DNA of 64,000 bases from Paenibacillus stellifer (GCF_000758685.1 NZ_CP009286.1:2634501-2698500), one strand, 5' to 3'; shown: positions 43,996 to 52,936, numbered from the stretch's first letter. Numbers and translations are program-made. Notes: generated by a model not told the origin, from the sequence alone.

Positions 43996-44574
43996 CTAAT
44001 TAATCCCTCGGAACAACAAATTCCGATAGGGGTAAGGCGAGCCGGGATATTTGAACTTCATGGCAATGCCCGATTCCTCAATTGTTACAGCTCTAAGCGC
44101 GGAAGTGCGGACAAGGCTTCTGACCATGTGATCGACTGCTCGCCGGTCGCCACGGCGGATGCCGAGAGCAACGGCAGCAGCAAAATTCCGGTTGACCGAC
44201 AGCTCGTGATAGAACGGAAGGACGGCTCTCGCGATCCGCCGGCTAATCGCAGTGCTGAAGGTGAACTGGACCAAGCCGGGCGGGATGGTCGTGCCGTTCG
44301 AATAGACGCTCTTGGAGCGCGGGAAGTCGAAGTCCACAAAATAGCCGATGCCGTTCGTTCCATATCCCTGCCGGGCCGCCAGAGGAGCGGACAGCCTTAG
44401 CAGCTCTCCCATAAGATCCAGATCCGCAGTGACGATGGAGCGGGTCCAGCTCTCGGCAAAGCTGCGGCTGGCGGCGATGGCCTGGTACAGCGGCGCCATG
44501 CCAGTTGCGACGCGAGACAGCATCTCCGCCGTTACCAGCGCCTTGAACTCCTTGGTTGCCCGTTGCCGTTGCAT
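43996..44574 (-). CDS. Protein of unknown function (192 aa)
   Basis: AAGGAGG sits before ATG 44574. There is no signal peptide or membrane span. Helical segments (LDLMGELLRLSAPLAARQGYG) surround a central beta-type stretch (GYFVDFDFPRSKSVYSNGTT). The sequence is basic, with many Arg residues. I do not recognise the family, and no catalytic motif is visible. Confidence 0.6.
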   Translation of the reverse strand: MQRQRATKEFKALVTAEMLSRVATGMAPLYQAIAASRSFAESWTRSIVTADLDLMGELLRLSAPLAARQGYGTNGIGYFVDFDFPRSKSVYSNGTTIPPGLVQFTFSTAISRRIARAVLPFYHELSVNRNFAAAVALGIRRGDRRAVDHMVRSLVRTSALRAVTIEESGIAMKFKYPGSPYPYRNLLFRGIN

Positions 44575-44646
44575 CCGGTATTCCTCCTTATTACACTGCC
44601 TTTCTATAAGTATATGAATTAGCCCGGCGGCCGTGTGGGCATACGC

Positions 44647-45516
44647 TCACAGAAGGGGGATGAATATGCGGATTCTCATCCGGTCCGGATATACGGAATG
44701 CATAACATCCGTAATTTCAAAATCAGGTCCGTCCCCGCGAGTATAATTGGAGCCCGGCAGCCAGCAGCTATAGATGAAGTTTCGGGTCCGTTCAACGAGA
44801 TCGGCGTGACCAAAGGCTTTGAATTCCGCATAAGTCCCGGCTGGCAGTTCAATCTTCACGTAGCCATCCCCCGGAGGAACAGCCGATTCGTCACATAGCT
44901 CGCCCACGACAAAGGAGAAGCCGCCGTCATCCTTGAATCCGCAAGCTACACCGTAAGCCATGTCAGGCGCGAGACGGCCCGGAATCAGACTAAAACGCCC
45001 GTTCCGGCCAAAATCATCATAAAAGCCGGGAATCTCCCGGTAATGCTGCCCGTCGTTCAGATGCGTGGGATATTCATAACCGATTACAAACCGGCGTTCC
45101 AGCCGGACAATATCCGGACGGCTTACACCGGCATCGCTTGGAGTTCTATGCTCCAGACCGATGAATGAGATCGGCTCAAGCCCGCTGAAGGCGGCGGAGT
45201 TCTGGCGGAACTTCCCGGGTGTTGTTCCGGTATAGCTTTCAAAAGCACGGGTGAAGGCTTCCTGGGATTGATATCCGGCGTTCAGCGCAATCGGCAGAAT
45301 GCCCTCCTCCGAGTCGAGCAGCAGCCTGCCCGCTTCGGTTAATCTGCGTTTGCGTATGTATTCCTGCACACTGAAGCCCGATATTGCCTGGAACATACGC
45401 TGAAAATGAAACGATGAATATCCGGCGGCTGCCGCGATTTCACGAATTCCTAGTTCTTGCTGAAGATGATGTTCGATGAGGTCAACGGCGTTCTGGATTT
45501 GTCGGTATGCGTTCAT
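44647..45516 (-). CDS. AraC family regulator with GyrI-like effector domain
   Basis: 289 aa. The N-terminal AraC-type HTH pair (IREIAAAAGYSSFHFQRMFQAISGFSVQEYIRKRRL, then ILPIALNAGYQSQEAFTRAFESYTGTTPGKFRQ) is followed by a C-terminal GyrI-like small-molecule domain (residues about 115-289). This order is typical of Rob/SoxS-type multidrug sensors (HTH first). The effector is unknown. It is divergent from fur. Confidence 0.87.
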   Translation of the reverse strand: MNAYRQIQNAVDLIEHHLQQELGIREIAAAAGYSSFHFQRMFQAISGFSVQEYIRKRRLTEAGRLLLDSEEGILPIALNAGYQSQEAFTRAFESYTGTTPGKFRQNSAAFSGLEPISFIGLEHRTPSDAGVSRPDIVRLERRFVIGYEYPTHLNDGQHYREIPGFYDDFGRNGRFSLIPGRLAPDMAYGVACGFKDDGGFSFVVGELCDESAVPPGDGYVKIELPAGTYAEFKAFGHADLVERTRNFIYSCWLPGSNYTRGDGPDFEITDVMHSVYPDRMRIRIFIPLL

Positions 45517-45776
45517 GGGATCTTCCTTTCTGCGGACAGCTCCGCCTGAGATGAGTCAAGTATAATCGAGCGATCTTTTCATGTTTTGATTTCTGATGCG
45601 CAATTGTCTCGGTTCGCCGGTTTCTCTTTCCTTTTTGTGGCTCTTTTGATATGCTTATTATAATAATTCTAATTTAGCTAATCTATAAATCGACAGTCGG
45701 CATACTCTATCGGTCAGGACAGGCAATCCAAGACAGGATCAGCATGTCTTAAACAACCGGGAAGGGAGAGATTCTC
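45517..45776. promoter_or_regulatory. Divergent region between AraC and fur, with a PerR-type box
   Basis: TTATAATAATTCTAA (45658-45672) matches the PerR box consensus TTATAATNATTATAA at all but one position and lies about 105 bp before the fur start. It fits the known PerR control of fur in Bacillus subtilis. The match to a Fur box is weaker. Confidence 0.6.
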
Positions 45777-46250
45777 ATGGACGCAATGGACAAAATCGCC
45801 CAGCAATTTGCCGCTCACAACTATAAACTGACTTCACAGCGCGAAGCAATCGCCAAGGTGCTGCTTGAGAATGAACGGGATCATCTGAGCGTGGAAGAAG
45901 TTTATATGCTCGTTAAAGGCAAATATCCGCAGCTCGGGCTGGCGACGGTATACCGGACGCTGGAACTGCTCTGCGAGCTTCATATTGTGGAAAAAATGAA
46001 TTTTGGAGACGGCGTCTCCAGATACGATCTGCGCACAGAAGGGCATGATCATATGCATCATCACCTGATCTGCCAGTCTTGCGGCAAGGTGGCTGAAATC
46101 AAGGATGACTGGCTCGCGGAGCTTGAGAGCAAGCTGATGAAGGAATACGGGTTCACCGTTACCGATCACCGGCTGGACTTCAAGGGCACGTACCGGGTCT
46201 GCTCGGGCACAGGCTGCAAGAAGGAGAAGAGCACCATGGCGGCGGTATAA
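45777..46250 (+). CDS. fur: Ferric uptake regulator Fur
   Basis: 157-aa metal-responsive repressor. The N-terminal winged helix reads YKLTSQREAIAKVLLENERDHLSVEEVYMLV and LGLATVYRTLELLCELHIVEKM. The regulatory site contains HHHLICQSCGKVAEI. Sequence features (DGVSRYDLR, DHMHHHL) resemble Bacillus Fur rather than PerR or Zur. The second Cys pair is irregular (CSGTGC), and the C-terminal extension (KKEKSTMAAV) is slightly long. It is likely the master iron regulator, itself under PerR-type control. Confidence 0.87.
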   Translation: MDAMDKIAQQFAAHNYKLTSQREAIAKVLLENERDHLSVEEVYMLVKGKYPQLGLATVYRTLELLCELHIVEKMNFGDGVSRYDLRTEGHDHMHHHLICQSCGKVAEIKDDWLAELESKLMKEYGFTVTDHRLDFKGTYRVCSGTGCKKEKSTMAAV

Positions 46251-46283
46251 CCGTCAGGCAGCCTAACATAACGCATACAGGAA

Positions 46284-46320
46284 AGGAGCGCTCCGGTTAG
46301 CCGGTTAACGCTCCTTTTTT
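46284..46320 (+). terminator. Terminator after fur
   Basis: AGGAGCG and CGCTCCT arms, with an inner CCGGTTAGCCGG near-palindrome, followed by TTTTTT. Confidence 0.8.
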
Positions 46321-46375
46321 GACTTGCCAAGTATATCAAAGTTCAAGATATCAAAATTCAAGATTCCTAAATTCC

Positions 46376-47059
46376 CTAACCCCGGCTGTTCGGCACAAAA
46401 GACCGTATCCAGCTTCCGAAGCTGCCCGGATTCCGGCTCTGAATGAGCACGACGCCTTCGCCCCGGAAGCGGCAGACGAGCGCCTCGCCGCTTGTCAAGC
46501 TGGACAGCCAGCCGGAGGCCGCTTTTTCAATCTTGTAATTCATGTAATCCGGCCAAGCGACCAGGTGACCGTTGTCGATGATCATCTCTTCGCCGGGGCC
46601 GAGATTGACGGCATGAATCGCGCCGAACGAGGAGAGGAAGACAGTCCCTCTGCCGCTGATCTCCACAATGAAGAAGCCTTCGCCCGAGAACAGGCCGCGC
46701 GCCAGATTCTGCATCTTGGTATTGACCTGAATACCTTGAGTGCCCGCCAGAAACCCGTCCTTCTGGACATACAGCCGGTAAGAGCCGTCCAGCTCAATCG
46801 CCTGAATGTCTCCCATCGACCCCGGCGAGAGCAGCACCTCGCTTTGTCCCCTTACAGCGGTCAGCTCCTGAAAGAAGAACTTCTCGCCGCTCAGCATCCG
46901 GCCAAGCCCTCTCATAATGCCCCCGTCTACCGTACCCCGCAGCTCGACATTTGGAGACATCGCAACCATCGCGCCCATTTCGGCTTTGACGCTTTCTCCC
47001 GACTCCAAATGCACCTTCAGCATGGCAAAAGCACCCTCGTACAAAATATCGTATCTCAA
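46376..47059 (-). CDS. AIM24 family protein
   Basis: 227 aa from TTG 47059 (RYDILYEGAFAMLKVHLESG), which is well placed behind GGAGGG; ATG 47074 is an alternative with poor spacing. The AIM24 beta-sandwich (TRAP-like) repeat pattern is visible: VKAEMGAMVAMSPNVELRG, SGEKFFFQELTAVRGQSEVLLSPGSMGDI, FLAGTQGIQVNTKMQN, LFSGEGFFIVEISG, and LSSFGAIHAVNLGPGEEMIIDNGHLVAW. The function of the family is unknown. It probably forms oligomeric rings. Confidence 0.82.
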   Translation of the reverse strand: MRYDILYEGAFAMLKVHLESGESVKAEMGAMVAMSPNVELRGTVDGGIMRGLGRMLSGEKFFFQELTAVRGQSEVLLSPGSMGDIQAIELDGSYRLYVQKDGFLAGTQGIQVNTKMQNLARGLFSGEGFFIVEISGRGTVFLSSFGAIHAVNLGPGEEMIIDNGHLVAWPDYMNYKIEKAASGWLSSLTSGEALVCRFRGEGVVLIQSRNPGSFGSWIRSFVPNSRG

Positions 47060-47311
47060 CAGCAATCCCTCCATAAGACCTTCTCGTATTCTTGTTGAAA
47101 GAAAGAGAATAATTAATAGACTTGGAAATAAGTATAGTATGGAAGGCGGCAAAACCCAAACCGGCTGATAGCGAACGGCTGGGGTTCGGATTTCCGGGTC
47201 ACACCTCAAGCGTTTATTTGAAGGAATATCCGGTTATAAAAAGAGTACATAGGAGAAGCCTTCACTATCGCTATCAGGTTATAACAATTCCAAGAAGTGA
47301 GGTGCGACACC

Positions 47312-47716
47312 ATGAACATTCATCAGCACGGCCGTGGCAAGCTCCCGGCTGTCATCTTTACCGCGGCAATCGCCGTTGTGACGGCGCTAATGCTGTCTAT
47401 CGGAGGACTTTCGGTCTTTGCAGAGCCGAGCCCCATTCATGTGCCCGGGTATGAGAAGTCTGCCGCAGGCGGACTGACTCCAGCTGTGAAGAAGCAGAGT
47501 TACGGAATTTACGAAGGGCTTGCTGACGGCCATACGGTCGAAATTTCCGTCTATGGCGAGCCGGTTGATCTTCAGTTCACTGAGGCGTTGGAGCCTCGTC
47601 TGGACAGCCTTGAGGAAGGGTCCAGGGTCATGTTCATCTATACGGAGCAGCGGGTAAAAGGAGACGACGTCGTGCGTGTTCGCAAGCTGCTGTCGATAAA
47701 AGAAGCTGCGAAATAA
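47312..47716 (+). CDS. Exported protein of unknown function (134 aa)
   Basis: From ATG 47312 (GAGGTG site) the N-terminus is basic and then hydrophobic (LPAVIFTAAIAVVTALMLSI), a signal peptide or N-terminal anchor ending near VFA-EPS. The remaining 90 residues are beta-rich (YGIYEGLADGHTVEISVYGE, GSRVMFIYTEQRVKGDDVVRV), similar in character to small OB-like domains. I do not recognise the family. A shared terminator (47731-47764) follows. Confidence 0.6.
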   Translation: MNIHQHGRGKLPAVIFTAAIAVVTALMLSIGGLSVFAEPSPIHVPGYEKSAAGGLTPAVKKQSYGIYEGLADGHTVEISVYGEPVDLQFTEALEPRLDSLEEGSRVMFIYTEQRVKGDDVVRVRKLLSIKEAAK

Positions 47717-47730
47717 TGAGCATATTCAAG

Positions 47731-47764
47731 AAGCGGATGCCCTGTAGGTAGGGTATCCGCTTTT
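47731..47764. terminator. Shared terminator between exported protein and AraC genes
   Basis: AAGCGGATGCCCT pairs with AGGGTATCCGCTT around GTAGGT, followed by TTTTGC, between two convergent genes. Confidence 0.7.
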
Positions 47765-47770
47765 GCCATG

Positions 47771-48604
47771 CTAGACGAGCGCCGGCGCATCTTTCTCCCG
47801 GCTGTGCGCGCGGAATTGCTTCGGGGACATGCCGAACCTTTTGCGGAACTGCCGGTGGAAGTAGGTATAATTTGCAAAACCACAAGTCTCGGCAATATGC
47901 TCTAGCGGCATCGGGCTGTAGATAATCCGCTCCCGGGCCATATCGAGCCGGACCTCATTGACATATTGGACAATCGACATGCCGAAGCTCTCCTTGAACA
48001 GATGAACAGCCCGGGAGACGGAGATTTCAGCATGCGCGGCAACCTCTTGAAGTCGAAAGGGCAGCGCGGCATGCTCTTCGACGAACTGCTTCATCCGGAA
48101 GGCCAAATATCGTCTCGGAGAGGCGTTGGGCCGATCGACGGTCATCCGGTCAATTTCCATGCACAAGATCTGCAAGTAACAGCTGGAGATATCCGGTGAG
48201 TAATCGGACAGACGGCGCTGCTCCAGAATCAGCTGGCGGAACAGGCCGAGAAACCCTTCGCTGTGCGGTATATTCATAAGGGTGGACCGGGGACGGCTGT
48301 TCCACCATTCATCAAGCCAGACGCCTTCGCAGAAAATATGATAATCCACACTCTCCACACGGGGTTCTCCATGAGGGAAGCTCTCCTTGTCGATAATCAG
48401 ATGATAGGGAACGCCCGGTGCGATCAGCAGCAGCGAACCGGGCTCCATGGGAGCGATGGCTCCGTCCACCAGCGCACTGCACTTGCCCTCTGTCTGCAGG
48501 CGCAGGAGGTAATGGGGAAAGCCCTCGGCTCTTGGCATTTGGAAAGGCTTGCGGTGATGCGTAAATCCGGCGCTCAGGACGGTGCAAGGCGTATTCTTGG
48601 GCAT
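47771..48604 (-). CDS. AraC family transcriptional regulator
   Basis: 277 aa from ATG 48604 (GGAGGA site). An N-terminal cupin-like effector domain (LVDGAIAPMEPGSLLLIAPGVPYHL) is followed by a C-terminal pair of HTH units: LQEVAAHAEISVSRAVHLFKESFGMSIVQY and LEHIAETCGFANYTYFHRQFRKRFGMSPKQFR. It is divergent from the TIM-barrel/oxidoreductase operon at 48.8 kb, so it is the likely controller of that operon. Confidence 0.88.
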   Translation of the reverse strand: MPKNTPCTVLSAGFTHHRKPFQMPRAEGFPHYLLRLQTEGKCSALVDGAIAPMEPGSLLLIAPGVPYHLIIDKESFPHGEPRVESVDYHIFCEGVWLDEWWNSRPRSTLMNIPHSEGFLGLFRQLILEQRRLSDYSPDISSCYLQILCMEIDRMTVDRPNASPRRYLAFRMKQFVEEHAALPFRLQEVAAHAEISVSRAVHLFKESFGMSIVQYVNEVRLDMARERIIYSPMPLEHIAETCGFANYTYFHRQFRKRFGMSPKQFRAHSREKDAPALV

Positions 48605-48673
48605 GTTCTTCCTCCATATCACGTAGAAATAACAAGCAGATTGTTCATGTTTAAATCATATTATTCATTTTAT

Positions 48674-48791
48674 TATATACGCTTTCAGCTTAACATAATA
48701 GTAGTTCTTGAGGGAGTTAAAAGGAAGAAAACAAGAGAAAACCGTCAAGAATCAGCGAAAAATAGCTTTTCGTTAATTTGAACCGTCAAGA
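48674..48791 (+). promoter_or_regulatory. Divergent control region of the sugar operon: AraC direct repeat and weak cre-like site
   Basis: AACCGTCAAGA occurs exactly twice, at 48740-48750 and 48781-48791, 41 bp apart, close to four helical turns, as expected for an AraC-type activator binding on one face. A cre-like sequence (48674-48687) has two mismatches to the consensus. A possible -35 (TTGAGG, 48810) and -10 follow. Confidence 0.5.
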
Positions 48792-48864
48792 TACCGGAGC
48801 GGGGAAGGCTTGAGGATCATTCCTTTTGTTCAGGTTATCCATTTATTATTCAGGAGGAGACAAG

Positions 48865-49632
48865 ATGAAGATCGGACTGCAGCTCTATACCGTTAGAGAA
48901 GAACTGGCCAAAGACTTCGAAGGCACCATCCGCAAGGTCGCGGAGCTCGGATACGAGGGTGTCGAATTCTTTCATTACTTTGACCGTACGGCCGAGCAGG
49001 TCAAGGCGCTGCTAGATGAAACCGGGCTTGTTGCCATCGGCGCGCACCGTCCCTACACGGAGTTGCTAGAGAACGGCGAAGCCGAGATCGATTACCTGCT
49101 CAGTATCGGCAGCCGGAATGTGATCGTTCCTTATCTGTCCGAAGAGCAACGTGCGGACTGGGATGCGGTGACAGACAATCTGAAGAAGCTGGGCAAGCAA
49201 TGCGCGGATAAGGGAGCCGTACTTCTGTATCACAACCACGATTTTGAACTGACCGAGAAGAAAGATGGCCAGCCTGCATTCGACTTCATGTACGGAACCG
49301 TTCCTGCGGAGCTTCTTCAGGTGGAGATGGATACTTGCTGGGTGTATTACGGAGGCTATGATCCTGTAGAATATCTCGGGCGTTATGCCGGCCGGACGCC
49401 GCTGATTCATCTCAAAGATATGAAGACCCGGGAGGATGGCTCTGCGGAGACTGTCGTGCTTGGCGAAGGCGTAGTGGATCTGAAGAGTATTATCACCGCA
49501 TCGGAACAAGCCGGAACGGAGTGGGCGATCGTCGAGCAGGATGAATGCGCGAGAGACCCGCTTGAGAGCATTGCAGACAGTATGAAATGGTTGAAACAAC
49601 ATTATATCCAAGGAGGCACTATTCATGGCTAA
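48865..49632 (+). CDS. Sugar phosphate isomerase/epimerase (xylose isomerase-like TIM barrel)
   Basis: 255 aa from ATG 48865 (AGGAGG site). A TIM-barrel AP endonuclease-2/xylose-isomerase-like fold is shown by KIGLQLYTVREELAKDFEG, VAELGYEGVEFFHYFDR, VLLYHNHDFEL, LLQVEMDTCWVYYGGYDP and a metal-binding PLIHLKDMK region near the end. Members act as IolE/IolH-like dehydratases, 2-keto-myo-inositol or keto-sugar isomerases. It is the first gene of the operon; its end overlaps the next gene by 8 bp. The substrate is unknown. Confidence 0.83.
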   Translation: MKIGLQLYTVREELAKDFEGTIRKVAELGYEGVEFFHYFDRTAEQVKALLDETGLVAIGAHRPYTELLENGEAEIDYLLSIGSRNVIVPYLSEEQRADWDAVTDNLKKLGKQCADKGAVLLYHNHDFELTEKKDGQPAFDFMYGTVPAELLQVEMDTCWVYYGGYDPVEYLGRYAGRTPLIHLKDMKTREDGSAETVVLGEGVVDLKSIITASEQAGTEWAIVEQDECARDPLESIADSMKWLKQHYIQGGTIHG

Positions 49633-50719
49633 GACACTCAAAATCGCAATTATCGGCTGCGGCGGTATCGCCAACAACAAGCATCTGCCGAGTCTGTCCA
49701 AGCAAAAAGCAGCTGAACTCGTTGCTTTCTGCGACATTATCGAAGAACGCGCGCAAGAAGCGGCTGAAAAGTACGGAGTCGAAGGCGCCAAGGTCTACAG
49801 TGATTACAAAAAGCTGCTTGCCGACGGCGGCATCGACGTTGTGCATGTATGCACGCCGAACGACAGCCACTCGGTAATTACAGTCGCCGCGCTGGAAGCG
49901 GATTGCCATGTCCTGTGCGAGAAGCCGATGGCGAAGACGGCGGCGCAAGCCCGCGAAATGCTGGAAGCAGCCAAGCGCACAGGCAAGAAGCTGTCCATTG
50001 CCTATCAGAACCGGTTCCGCGACGACAGCCAATATTTGAAGCAAATGTGTCAGAACGGCGATCTGGGCGACATTTATTACGCCCGTGCGATCGCGCTCCG
50101 ACGCCGCGCTGTTCCGACCTGGGGCGTGTTCCTGGACGAAGAGAAGCAGGGCGGCGGCCCTCTCATCGATATCGGCACCCATGCCCTCGATTTGACGCTA
50201 TGGCTGATGGACAATTACAAACCGCGCAGTGTAACGGGCTCCGTGTTCCACAAGCTCGGCAAGAGAGAGAACGCGGCCAACGCGTGGGGACCGTGGGACA
50301 CCGAGCAGTTCAAGGTGGAGGATTCCGCCTTCGGCTTCATCACGATGGAGAACGGCGCGACGATTTCGCTGGAGTCCAGCTGGGCGCTTAACGTCGCCGA
50401 GTTCGGCGAAGCGAAGACGCTTCTGTGCGGAACCGAAGCGGGAGCCGATATGAAGGACGGTCTCCGCATTAACGGCGAGCGCTACAGCCGTCTGTATGAG
50501 ACGAATATTGATCTTGCTGCCGGCGGAGTCGCCTTCTATTCGGGAGAGGCGGAAACCGATGCTGACCGCGAAGCCCGCTTGTGGCTGGAGGCTGTCCTGG
50601 AAGATAAGGAGCCGCTGGTGAAGCCAGAGCAGGCACTTGTGGTCACTGAAATTCTGGAAGCCATATATGAATCGGCGCGTACAGGCCGGACGGTTTATTT
50701 TGACGGCTCAAATAACTGA
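49625..50719 (+). CDS. Gfo/Idh/MocA family NAD(P)-dependent oxidoreductase
   Basis: 364 aa from ATG 49625 (AAGGAGG). The Rossmann fold is clear from IAIIGCGGIANNKHLPSL, then DVVHVCTPNDSHSVITVAALEADCHVLCEKPMAKT, the EKP motif with the catalytic lysine, and LIDIGTHALDLTLWLM, the family histidine/aspartate substrate motif. It probably oxidises a sugar or cyclitol alcohol. It lies between two TIM-barrel genes and is likely to pass a keto-sugar to them. Confidence 0.88.
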   Translation: MAKTLKIAIIGCGGIANNKHLPSLSKQKAAELVAFCDIIEERAQEAAEKYGVEGAKVYSDYKKLLADGGIDVVHVCTPNDSHSVITVAALEADCHVLCEKPMAKTAAQAREMLEAAKRTGKKLSIAYQNRFRDDSQYLKQMCQNGDLGDIYYARAIALRRRAVPTWGVFLDEEKQGGGPLIDIGTHALDLTLWLMDNYKPRSVTGSVFHKLGKRENAANAWGPWDTEQFKVEDSAFGFITMENGATISLESSWALNVAEFGEAKTLLCGTEAGADMKDGLRINGERYSRLYETNIDLAAGGVAFYSGEAETDADREARLWLEAVLEDKEPLVKPEQALVVTEILEAIYESARTGRTVYFDGSNN

Positions 50720-50754
50720 AATCATGCGTTAATCGGAGAGGAGAAGAAGAATCT

Positions 50755-51723
50755 ATGAAACTCGGCGTATTTTTAGTGCTGTTCGGCGGTCGCAAGCTGG
50801 AGGAAGCGCTCGACTATGTAGCGGAAAAAGGAGTCAAAGCGGTCGAAATCGGAACCGGCGGCAATCCCGGCAAGAGCCACTGCGATCCGCAGCAGCTTCT
50901 GGAAGACGAAAGTGCCCTGAAGGCATTTAAACATACCGTTGAATCAAGAGGCCTGATCATCAGCGCGCTCAGCTGTCACGGCAACCCGCTTCATCCGCAA
51001 AAGGAGCTGGCCCGCAAAGACCACGAGGATTTCGTCAACACGGTCAAGCTCGCGGAGAAGCTGGAGGTTCCTGTTGTTAACACCTTCTCGGGATGCCCCG
51101 GCGATCATGAAGACGCCAAGTATCCGAACTGGCCTGTCGCACCCTGGCCGAATGACTACCAGGAAGTGTTGAAATGGCAGTGGGAGAATAAAATTATCCC
51201 TTATTGGACCGAAACGGGAGCCTTCGCGAAGGAGCATGGCATCAAGATCGGCCTTGAGCTTCACGGCGGATTCTCGGTGCACACCCCGGCAACGCTGCTG
51301 CGGCTGCGTGAAGCCGCCGGCGAAGTCATCGGCGCCAACCTCGATCCGAGCCATATGTGGTGGCAGGGCATCGATCCGGTGCAGGCGGTCCAAATTCTGG
51401 GCCGGGAGAATGCGATCCACCATTTCCACGCGAAGGATACGGTGATTGATCCGGTTAACGTGAACCGCTACGGCCTGACGGATATGCAGACCTATGATAA
51501 CATGCTGGACCGCGCCTGGCAGTTCCGGACCGTAGGCTACGGTCATGATATGAAGACCTGGTCGGACATTATCAGCGCCTTGCGGCTGGTCGGCTATGAC
51601 TATGTCGTCAGCATCGAGCATGAAGATGGCCTGATGTCGATCAACGAAGGCTTCACCAAGGCGGTCGACAACCTGAATCAGGTGTTGATTCAAGAGAGTC
51701 TTGGACAAATGTGGTGGCTGTAA
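50755..51723 (+). CDS. Sugar phosphate isomerase/epimerase, second TIM-barrel enzyme
   Basis: 322 aa. KLGVFLVLFGGRKLEEALDYVAEKGVKAVEIGTGG starts the barrel; VVNTFSGCPGD, IKIGLELHGGFSVHTPATLLRL, IGANLDPSHMWWQGIDPVQA, AIHHFHAKDTV (metal site His-x-Lys-Asp) and DYVVSIEHEDGLMSIN complete a xylose-isomerase-like enzyme with a dinuclear metal site (Glu, Asp, His, Glu). It is larger than the first enzyme and is likely a different step. GAGGAGAAG precedes ATG 50755. A terminator follows at 51754-51790. Confidence 0.85.
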   Translation: MKLGVFLVLFGGRKLEEALDYVAEKGVKAVEIGTGGNPGKSHCDPQQLLEDESALKAFKHTVESRGLIISALSCHGNPLHPQKELARKDHEDFVNTVKLAEKLEVPVVNTFSGCPGDHEDAKYPNWPVAPWPNDYQEVLKWQWENKIIPYWTETGAFAKEHGIKIGLELHGGFSVHTPATLLRLREAAGEVIGANLDPSHMWWQGIDPVQAVQILGRENAIHHFHAKDTVIDPVNVNRYGLTDMQTYDNMLDRAWQFRTVGYGHDMKTWSDIISALRLVGYDYVVSIEHEDGLMSINEGFTKAVDNLNQVLIQESLGQMWWL

Positions 51724-51753
51724 ATTTGGCGTGAATCCCTTCAGATCGAGCAC

Positions 51754-51790
51754 AAGGCAGGTCCCGGTAAAATGGGGCTTGCCTTTTTTC
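51754..51790 (+). terminator. Terminator of the sugar operon
   Basis: AAGGCAGGTCCC pairs with GGGGCTTGCCTT (one bulge) and is followed by TTTTTT. Confidence 0.75.
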
Positions 51791-51866
51791 AAGAGATACG
51801 TAACTATTGGCAGTATACTCAGCGGGGATATGTACTCGCAGAACAATGAAAATGGCAGGTGGAACG

Positions 51867-52856
51867 ATGGAGAGCATGACGAAATCGAAGCTTAGCGAGG
51901 AACAGATCCGGGAGCTGGCGGCAGACGCATTTGGGGCGGGCAGTGGAGCGGCTGAAATCGAGGAGCTTACCGGCGGTTATTTTAACGCTGCATACAAGGT
52001 TGTGCTTACAGACGGTCGAGAGACTATCCTAAAAATATCGCCTTCTGACGATGCAGAGACAATGACGTATGAACGGGACATTATGCGGACGGAAGTGGAA
52101 GCGCTTAAGCTTGCCAGGGAGAAAGGGCTTGCGCCTGTGCCTGAGGTTTATGCTTACAACGCTGGCCGCAGGATTGTAGCCAACAATTATTTCTTCATGG
52201 ATAAGGTGCGCGGGATTCCCTTCAACGAGATCCGCGAGGGGATGTCTCCGGAAGAACGGGCAGCCGTCGAACGACAGCTGGGCCGTTACAACCGGCAAAT
52301 CAATGATGTTGTGGGCAGCCGGTTCGGTCTGTACAACGATCCCCTCGGTCGAAACCCCGGAACGTGGCGAGAAGCCTTTGCCGGCATGATCGGCGATGTG
52401 CTGGACGATGCCGTCCGGCTTAAGGCGCCTATGCCGATCGGGCGCAGTGAGGTGGAGAGAGGAATCGAAGAGGTGCTGCCGGCCCTCGATGAGGTGAAGG
52501 AACCAAGGCTCGTCCATTGGGATCTCTGGGAGGGCAATGTGTTCGTCGAAGACGGGAAGATAACCGCACTGATCGACTGGGAGCGTGCGCTCTGGGGCGA
52601 TCCGCTGATGGAGTTCCATTTCCGCTATATTGCGGAGGAGCAGCTGCGCCGGGTTGAAGGCAACGATGCATTCTATGAGGGATATGGCAGCTTTTGCGAC
52701 AGTCCGAACGAGCTGCAGCGCAAGAAGCTGTACGATCTGTACCTGGATCTCATCTATTTCGTGGAGTGCTTCTCCCGAAAGTACACCAGCGAGGAGCATC
52801 TGAAGTGGGCGCATAATCAGATTAGGGAGGGCTGGCAACGCTTCTCCGGACGCTGA
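51867..52856 (+). CDS. Aminoglycoside-phosphotransferase-like kinase (APH family)
   Basis: 329 aa from ATG 51867 (CAGGTGGA site); an open frame further upstream is not used. The APH/choline-kinase fold shows an N-lobe GGYFNAAYKVVLTDGRETILKI, the catalytic loop LVHWDLWEGNVFVEDG (HxDxxxxN, with tryptophan in place of the second motif residue) and the metal site ALIDWERALWGDPLMEF. Its substrate could be a small alcohol or an aminoglycoside; neither can be chosen. Followed by a terminator. Confidence 0.83.
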   Translation: MESMTKSKLSEEQIRELAADAFGAGSGAAEIEELTGGYFNAAYKVVLTDGRETILKISPSDDAETMTYERDIMRTEVEALKLAREKGLAPVPEVYAYNAGRRIVANNYFFMDKVRGIPFNEIREGMSPEERAAVERQLGRYNRQINDVVGSRFGLYNDPLGRNPGTWREAFAGMIGDVLDDAVRLKAPMPIGRSEVERGIEEVLPALDEVKEPRLVHWDLWEGNVFVEDGKITALIDWERALWGDPLMEFHFRYIAEEQLRRVEGNDAFYEGYGSFCDSPNELQRKKLYDLYLDLIYFVECFSRKYTSEEHLKWAHNQIREGWQRFSGR

Positions 52857-52936
52857 TGTCAGCGGGAGATATGGATCTCCACCGCCGGATAGCATAGGAA
52901 CGGTGCATGAATTCAGAAGCCTTATAATTGTCATGA

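Noticed and set aside
43805..43999. 65-codon plus-strand frame in the intergenic region
   Set aside because: The nearest ribosome-like site is too far from its start, and the frame overlaps a hairpin terminator. It probably is chance.
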